Below are positions 36,847 to 40,795 of a DNA stretch of 40,795 bases, one piece after another. This DNA comes from Candidatus Sumerlaeota bacterium. GTDB taxonomy: Bacteria > Sumerlaeota > Sumerlaeia > JABWBI01. The position numbers and the translations under genes are program-made. Below the pieces are notes generated by a model that ran no database searches, was not told the origin of the DNA, and saw nothing but the letters and a program-made list of their open reading frames with translations. Positions within the stretch are counted from its first letter, which is position 1, and each line of letters opens with the position of its first letter. Where the stretch lies: contig JAFGKF010000116.1 of the NCBI GenBank assembly GCA_016928695.1, forward strand, positions 1 through 40,795. Reading direction: 5' to 3'.

Positions 36847-36875
36847 TTGACAGGGTCGCCGGGGGGACCGATCAT
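36847..36875 (+). promoter_or_regulatory. Putative promoter for the ABC exporter operon
   Basis: TTGACA (36847-36852), a 17-base spacer and GATCAT (36870-36875; four of six -10 bases) lie in the gap between divergent mnmA and the ABC ATPase gene. The predicted leader is about 115 bases. Confidence 0.45.
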
Positions 36876-36998
36876 CTGCGCCGCTGTGCGAGGACGAGGG
36901 CATTTTGCCTGGGCGCAGGTCACAGAACCAGAAGAAATCACCCCGCTCCGGTGTCGTTTGATCCCAAAGAGCGGAAGAGTGAGGTTGAGACGCAGAGC

Positions 36999-38006
36999 AT
37001 GGACAACGTCATCGTCACGCAACACCTGTCCAAGATCTACGTTCAGGACTTCCTGACGTTCGAGAGTGGACGCCCCCGGCTCAATCTCCGGCGTGAGACG
37101 AAACGGCGCGAGGCCCTGAGGGACCTGAACTTGGAGGTCCGGCGGGGCGAGATCTTCGGCCTGATCGGCCCCAATGGGGCAGGGAAGACGACGGCCATCA
37201 AGATCCTCATGGGCATCCACTTTCCCACGCGGGGGTCTGCGAAGATCCTGGGCCGCCCCCTGGGCGACAAGTGGGCCAAGGCGCAGATCGGCTATCTGCC
37301 CGAGAACCCCTACTTCTACGACTATCTGACCGGTGGCGAGTTTCTCGACTACTACGGCCGCCTCTACGGAATGGGGCGCTCTCAGCGCCGCGCCAAGATC
37401 CCGGAGCTGCTGGAGCGCGTCGGACTCACGGCCTCGGTGTCGATCCCGCTGCGGGGGTACTCCAAGGGGATGCTGCAGCGCATCGGCATCGCCCAGGCGT
37501 TGCTCAACGACCCGGAGATCGTGGTGCTCGACGAGCCCCAGTCGGGCCTGGACCCGATCGGCCGCAAGGAGATCCGCGACATCATCCTCTCGCTGCGGGA
37601 GCAGGGCAAAACGGTCTTCTTCTCCTCCCACATTCTCCAGGACGCCGAGATGATCTGCGACCGGGTGGGGATTCTCCACCTGGGCGATCTGGTCAAGATC
37701 GGGCGCCTGGAGGAGCTGCTGACGGCGCAGGTCAGCGAGTTCGAGATCGTGGCCAGCGGCATGAGAGCCGAGGCGATCGCGGAGGTCGAGCGGACCTCCA
37801 AGCGCACGCTGCGCCGCGCCGACGATGTCCTCTTCATCATCGAGAGACGCGGTGACGCGGACGCGGCGCTGGCGAAGATCAGCGCCTGCGGCGGGACGCT
37901 CCTCTCCTTCACCCCGCGCAAGGAGACGCTCGAGGACATCTTCCTCAAGCAGGTCGGGCGGGGGACGCGCGAGGTCGCGGGTGCGTCCCGGGGGGAGGTG
38001 GCCTGA
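36999..38006 (+). CDS. ABC transporter ATP-binding protein
   Basis: The 444-aa track ORF begins in the antisense shadow of mnmA. The ATG at 36999 (MDNVIVTQHLSKIY) is the start of the ABC fold and gives 335 residues. Motifs are Walker A GLIGPNGAGKTT, the signature LRGYSKGMLQRIGIAQALL (YSKGM, typical of ABC-2 exporters), Walker B EIVVLDEPQSGLDPIGR, and the switch histidine in FFSSHILQDAE. An insert between residues 15 and 40 (FESGRPRLNLRRETKRRE) precedes the usual ALRDLNLEVRRGE strand. The C-terminal 100 residues form the regulatory extension of this subfamily. The stop overlaps the permease start by one base (TGATG). The transported substrate is unknown. Confidence 0.92.
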   Translation: MDNVIVTQHLSKIYVQDFLTFESGRPRLNLRRETKRREALRDLNLEVRRGEIFGLIGPNGAGKTTAIKILMGIHFPTRGSAKILGRPLGDKWAKAQIGYLPENPYFYDYLTGGEFLDYYGRLYGMGRSQRRAKIPELLERVGLTASVSIPLRGYSKGMLQRIGIAQALLNDPEIVVLDEPQSGLDPIGRKEIRDIILSLREQGKTVFFSSHILQDAEMICDRVGILHLGDLVKIGRLEELLTAQVSEFEIVASGMRAEAIAEVERTSKRTLRRADDVLFIIERRGDADAALAKISACGGTLLSFTPRKETLEDIFLKQVGRGTREVAGASRGEVA

Positions 38007-38911
38007 TGGACAAGGTTTTCGCCATCGCCCAGAACACCTTCAAGGAGGCGATCCGCAACCGGGTGATGTATGTCATCCTGGTCTTCGCCATCCTCTTCAT
38101 CCTGACCGGCGTCGTCGTCAAGGACCTGACCATCGCCGCCCACGGCCTTGTGATCCGCGCCATTGGGCTGTGGGCGATCAATGTGTTCGGTCTGATCCTC
38201 GCCCTTCTGCTGGGCATCGGGCTGGTCTACACCGAGCTCGACAAGAAGACGATCTACACGATCGTCTCGAAGCCGATCGACCGCTGGCAGTTCCTCCTGG
38301 GCAAATACCTGGGGCTGCTGCTCACGCTCTACCTGATCGTCGTGGTGATGTCGGCGGTCTTCCTGGTCGAGATCCATCTGCTCAACCGCCAGATCCAGGA
38401 CCCACACTTCGGGCTGGCGATGCTGATGAGTCTCAAGGCGATTTTCCTGGGGTGCGTGGAGCTCGCCGTGGTCGTGGCCTTCGCCCTGCTCTTCTCCTCG
38501 TTCTCCTCCCCCGTGCTCTCGGGCTTCATGACGCTGATGGTGATCGTCGCCGGCAGGCTCAACGAGGACATCGAGCGCTTCGCCCAGAAGATCATCGCGG
38601 GATTCGAGGGGGGCGGAGAGGTCGCCAAGCAGGGATTCCTCGCGGGGATGGCCTTCCTGCGGGACCCCGCGACGGGGGCCACGATCTTCGATCAGATCAA
38701 GTTTCTCTTCGCGAAGGGGACGGCGCTCGTCTTCCCCAACTTCGAGCTCTTCAACGCGCGCACCCTGGCGCTCCACTTCGACACGGTCGATGTCAACATC
38801 CTGAAGATGATCACCGTCAGCACGTCCGACGCCCTGATCTACGCCGTGCCCTACACGGCGTCGGTCCTGCTGCTGGCCATGTTCCTCTTCGGGCGACGCA
38901 ACTTCCGGTGA
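38006..38911 (+). CDS. ABC-2-type transporter permease
   Basis: This is a 301-residue membrane protein translated directly after the ATPase. It starts AIAQNTFKEAIRNRVMYVILVFAILFI, the common N-terminus of ABC-2 permeases (cytoplasmic helix, then membrane helix 1). Five to six hydrophobic segments are visible, including INVFGLILALLLGIGLVYTELDKKTIYTIVSKPI, a hallmark coupling loop, and the last helix VLLLAMFLFGRRNFR. It pairs with the preceding ATPase to form an exporter, probably as a homodimer. The substrate cannot be told. Confidence 0.88.
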   Translation: MDKVFAIAQNTFKEAIRNRVMYVILVFAILFILTGVVVKDLTIAAHGLVIRAIGLWAINVFGLILALLLGIGLVYTELDKKTIYTIVSKPIDRWQFLLGKYLGLLLTLYLIVVVMSAVFLVEIHLLNRQIQDPHFGLAMLMSLKAIFLGCVELAVVVAFALLFSSFSSPVLSGFMTLMVIVAGRLNEDIERFAQKIIAGFEGGGEVAKQGFLAGMAFLRDPATGATIFDQIKFLFAKGTALVFPNFELFNARTLALHFDTVDVNILKMITVSTSDALIYAVPYTASVLLLAMFLFGRRNFR

Positions 38912-38924
38912 GAGGCGTGACGGG

Positions 38925-40496
38925 GTGATCTGTTCCAGCGCCATCCGCCGCCGGGGCTTCCTCTCGAGGAACTTCCTCGTGGGCCTCGTGCTGTTCATCC
39001 TCTGCGCCGGATTCGCAATCCACCGCCAGGCCCTGTACCTGGCGAACATGCGCCCCTATCGCCCCTATCTCACAATCAACCTGATCCCCGGCACCCGCTC
39101 GAATCAGGTCATCAAGGCCGCGGCGCTGGGCTACGACGACTTTCTCAGCGTGTTCCTCTGGCTGCGCAGCATCCAGGATTTCGGGGGGCAGTTCCGCGAC
39201 CCCTTCGCCCTGGAGTCGCAGGCCAACGCCTTCTGGAGCATCACGGCGCTCCAGCCGCTCTTCACCGAGGCGTACGACTTCGGCGGTCTTGTGATCGGCG
39301 ATGAGGGGGGCAGCCTGAACATCTGGGGAAGCCGGGTCCGCCCCGTGGAGGAGCAGGAGCAGGGCTGGCAGTTCGTCAACAGCATGGAGGAGGCCCGCCA
39401 GCGCGCCGACGCCATGAACGAGCAGGCACTCGCCCTCTTCGAGCATGGGATCGAGAGCGATCCCGACCACTTCCGCCACGCCTACAACGCCGTCTACACC
39501 TCGGTCAGCGGCCTCCACGATCCCCGCCGGGCCGTGCCCTACGCGGAGGTCGCCACCCTCCGCCCGGACTGCCCCGACTGGGTGGCGGGCACGATCCCCT
39601 ATCTCCAGGGCCGCAGCGGTGAGCACCGCATCGCCATGGCGCTGTGGTTTGCCCGCCTGCGCGAGGCGATCTCGGCGCGCAGCGATCTGCAGATCGGCAT
39701 CAACATGCGAAAGATCGCCGAGGACGGCGTCAACGCTTGGAATTGCCAGACGCTGACGGCCGCGCTCAGCCTGTGGTCGGGCATGCACGGCAGAGCGCTG
39801 CCCGACTCCCTCGATCAGCTGGTCACCGACGGGTTCCTGACTTTCGACCCCGAGGATGTCCTGGCGTCGATCGAGCTGTGGCGGGCTGCCCACAGCACCA
39901 CCGATCCCCCCCCTGACCTCCAGACCCTGGTGGTTGAGGGTTTCTTCCCCGCCGACCCGGAGAATCCGCCTGAGCCGCTCGCCTTCTTCGACTACATCCG
40001 ATTCCTCGACGATGTGCGCCGATTGCAGGAGACCACCTCGCAGTTCGAGACGATCCGCGAGGCGGACTTGAACCTCGAGATGTATTTGACCGTCCAGGGC
40101 CGCATCCCCGACTGCCCGCTCAACGCCTGGTATATCCACAGCGGCGACGCGCAGATGCTCGAGCGGATGCAGCGGATCGGGCCATTCAGCTACATGGTGG
40201 ATCACCGCGACAGCAGAGTGTGGGACACCAACCGCCTCTTCGAGGACACAGCGCGTGACTTGGTGAGTCTCCGCCGCCGACTCAGCAACTATCACGGATC
40301 GCATGACCAGTGGCCCGAGACCCTCGACGAGCTCTTCCCCGAGGGGGAGAGCGCCCCCGTGGAGCGTGGGACCGGCCTTCCGTTCATCTACGATCCCGCG
40401 GACGGCACAGTCCACTGCCGCACCTTCCCCGCGCTCAACGGGGAGATCAACGAGACCATGATGGGTCCCCCCCGCCCCGTCGATGAGGGGGGATGA
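38925..40496 (+). CDS. Membrane-anchored protein of unknown function with pseudopilin-tail-like motifs
   Basis: This is a 523-residue protein starting at GTG 38925, with AGAGG about 10 bases upstream. One N-terminal membrane helix (NFLVGLVLFILCAGFAIH) is followed by a large extracytoplasmic part. AAALGYDDFLSVFLWLRSIQDFGGQF matches the 'lG...aD.lWlr.iqyfG' start seen in TPR-like membrane proteins of several phyla. AMNEQALALFEHGIESDPDHFRHAYNAV looks like a TPR pair. Two later stretches, LWSGMHGRALPDSLDQLVTDGFL and YHGSHDQWPETLDELFPEG followed by GLPFIYDPADGTV, resemble the C-terminal 'YxxxxGxxPxsLdxLv ... G.pf.Y' pattern of type II pseudopilins. It lies 13 bases after the ABC permease and is probably cotranscribed. 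I do not recognise the family. Confidence 0.75.
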   Translation: MICSSAIRRRGFLSRNFLVGLVLFILCAGFAIHRQALYLANMRPYRPYLTINLIPGTRSNQVIKAAALGYDDFLSVFLWLRSIQDFGGQFRDPFALESQANAFWSITALQPLFTEAYDFGGLVIGDEGGSLNIWGSRVRPVEEQEQGWQFVNSMEEARQRADAMNEQALALFEHGIESDPDHFRHAYNAVYTSVSGLHDPRRAVPYAEVATLRPDCPDWVAGTIPYLQGRSGEHRIAMALWFARLREAISARSDLQIGINMRKIAEDGVNAWNCQTLTAALSLWSGMHGRALPDSLDQLVTDGFLTFDPEDVLASIELWRAAHSTTDPPPDLQTLVVEGFFPADPENPPEPLAFFDYIRFLDDVRRLQETTSQFETIREADLNLEMYLTVQGRIPDCPLNAWYIHSGDAQMLERMQRIGPFSYMVDHRDSRVWDTNRLFEDTARDLVSLRRRLSNYHGSHDQWPETLDELFPEGESAPVERGTGLPFIYDPADGTVHCRTFPALNGEINETMMGPPRPVDEGG

Positions 40497-40673
40497 GCCG
40501 GACCGCACTCGGAAGCGCAGCGCTTGAAGCTCTGAGGCGAGAGTGCCTCGGAGTCAAAGGCATCTTGGCCTGGCCACGGCCCCCGGCTGGATATCCTTGA
40601 CAAATAACTCCATGTGACAAAAAACACGAAGTGGGTTTGAGGGGTCTGCTCTCTCACGAGGAGGTGCATCGGC
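40497..40673. other. Intergenic region before the last partial gene
   Basis: This region contains a possible hairpin, CTCTGAGGC-gagagt-GCCTCGGAG (one mismatch), without a T-run, and a good -35 hexamer TTGACA at 40597-40602, for which I find no clear -10. GGAGGT at 40660 serves the next start. Confidence 0.4.
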
Positions 40674-40795
40674 ATGACTCACATCGGACTCCCCCTGACC
40701 CTCGTTTCTCTGCTCACGGCGCTCCCTCTGGCCGCGCAATCCATCGAGGATCCCGTTGCCCCCTCCCACGGCTTCTACGCCGTCCAGATCGCCGC
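40674..40795 (+). CDS. Secreted protein, N-terminus only (cut by window edge)
   Basis: This gene is absent from the track because it runs off the window. The ATG at 40674 has GGAGGT 9 bases upstream. The 40 visible codons read MTHIGLPLTLVSLLTALPLAAQ as a Sec signal peptide with likely cleavage at LAA|Q, then SIEDPVAPSHGFYAVQIAA. The FYAVQIAA stretch resembles the first strand of a SPOR (peptidoglycan-binding) domain, but too little is present to be sure. Confidence 0.7.
   Translation, partial: MTHIGLPLTLVSLLTALPLAAQSIEDPVAPSHGFYAVQIA

Noticed and set aside
36672-36998. N-terminal extension of the ABC ATPase ORF
   Set aside because: It is antisense to mnmA and the promoter region, and its residues do not resemble any ABC domain.
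40597-40625. Full sigma-70 promoter before the last gene
   Set aside because: A perfect TTGACA is present, but no -10-like hexamer occurs at 16-18 bases, so only the -35 word is noted.

Overview
The window is one GC-rich, tightly packed stretch of a Gram-negative (diderm) bacterial chromosome. The diderm call rests on an outer-membrane secretin gene and several signal or lipobox sequences. I saw no rRNA, tRNA, CRISPR array, transposase or phage gene. Several traits recall the Planctomycetota/Verrucomicrobiota/Lentisphaerota group or a neighbouring uncultured phylum: a MoxR/DUF58/BatA gene block, a split glycine dehydrogenase, an FtsA-like PilM beside a very long secretin, and polA directly followed by coaE and rho sequences. 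This placement is an inference from gene content; no marker gene here settles it.

Bases 1-17432 are read entirely from the minus strand. From right to left they hold: gcvPA-gcvPB-lplA (glycine cleavage P-protein plus a lipoate ligase); a polysaccharide-deacetylase-like lipoprotein; ablA-ablB (N-epsilon-acetyl-beta-lysine osmolyte synthesis); and a nine-gene operon whose genes nearly all overlap by 4 bases. That operon encodes a coiled-coil membrane protein, an NHL propeller, an orphan PilB/GspE N-domain, a large VWA protein, a CPBP protease, a MoxR ATPase, a redoxin lipoprotein, a DUF58 protein and a BatA-like protein cut by the window edge. It looks like a MoxR-VWA envelope or chaperone module with unusual extra parts. 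Palindromic repeats sit around the deacetylase gene, and one lies in frame inside lplA.

Bases 17736-35705 are on the plus strand. An HU-like protein with a strong terminator comes first. It is followed by two membrane glycan genes (a GT-C-type glycosyltransferase and a Wzy/O-antigen-ligase-like protein with TPRs), then a type IV pilus/secretin assembly set: a PilM-PilN fusion, a small bitopic protein in the PilO position, and a 1702-residue secretin with about 12 TPR-like repeats. No PilB/PilT ATPase or pilin gene lies beside them. After a terminator come polA and one uninterrupted reading frame that joins dephospho-CoA kinase (CoaE) to transcription terminator Rho. This fusion is the most unusual gene in the window.

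Bases 35699-40795 hold mnmA on the minus strand, convergent with and overlapping rho. They then hold a plus-strand ABC exporter pair, a membrane-anchored protein of unknown function with pseudopilin-tail-like motifs, and the first 40 codons of a secreted protein. Many lines of the ORF track, including several antisense ORFs over 500 codons, are shadows caused by high GC. Several real starts lie inside the listed ORFs and are corrected here.
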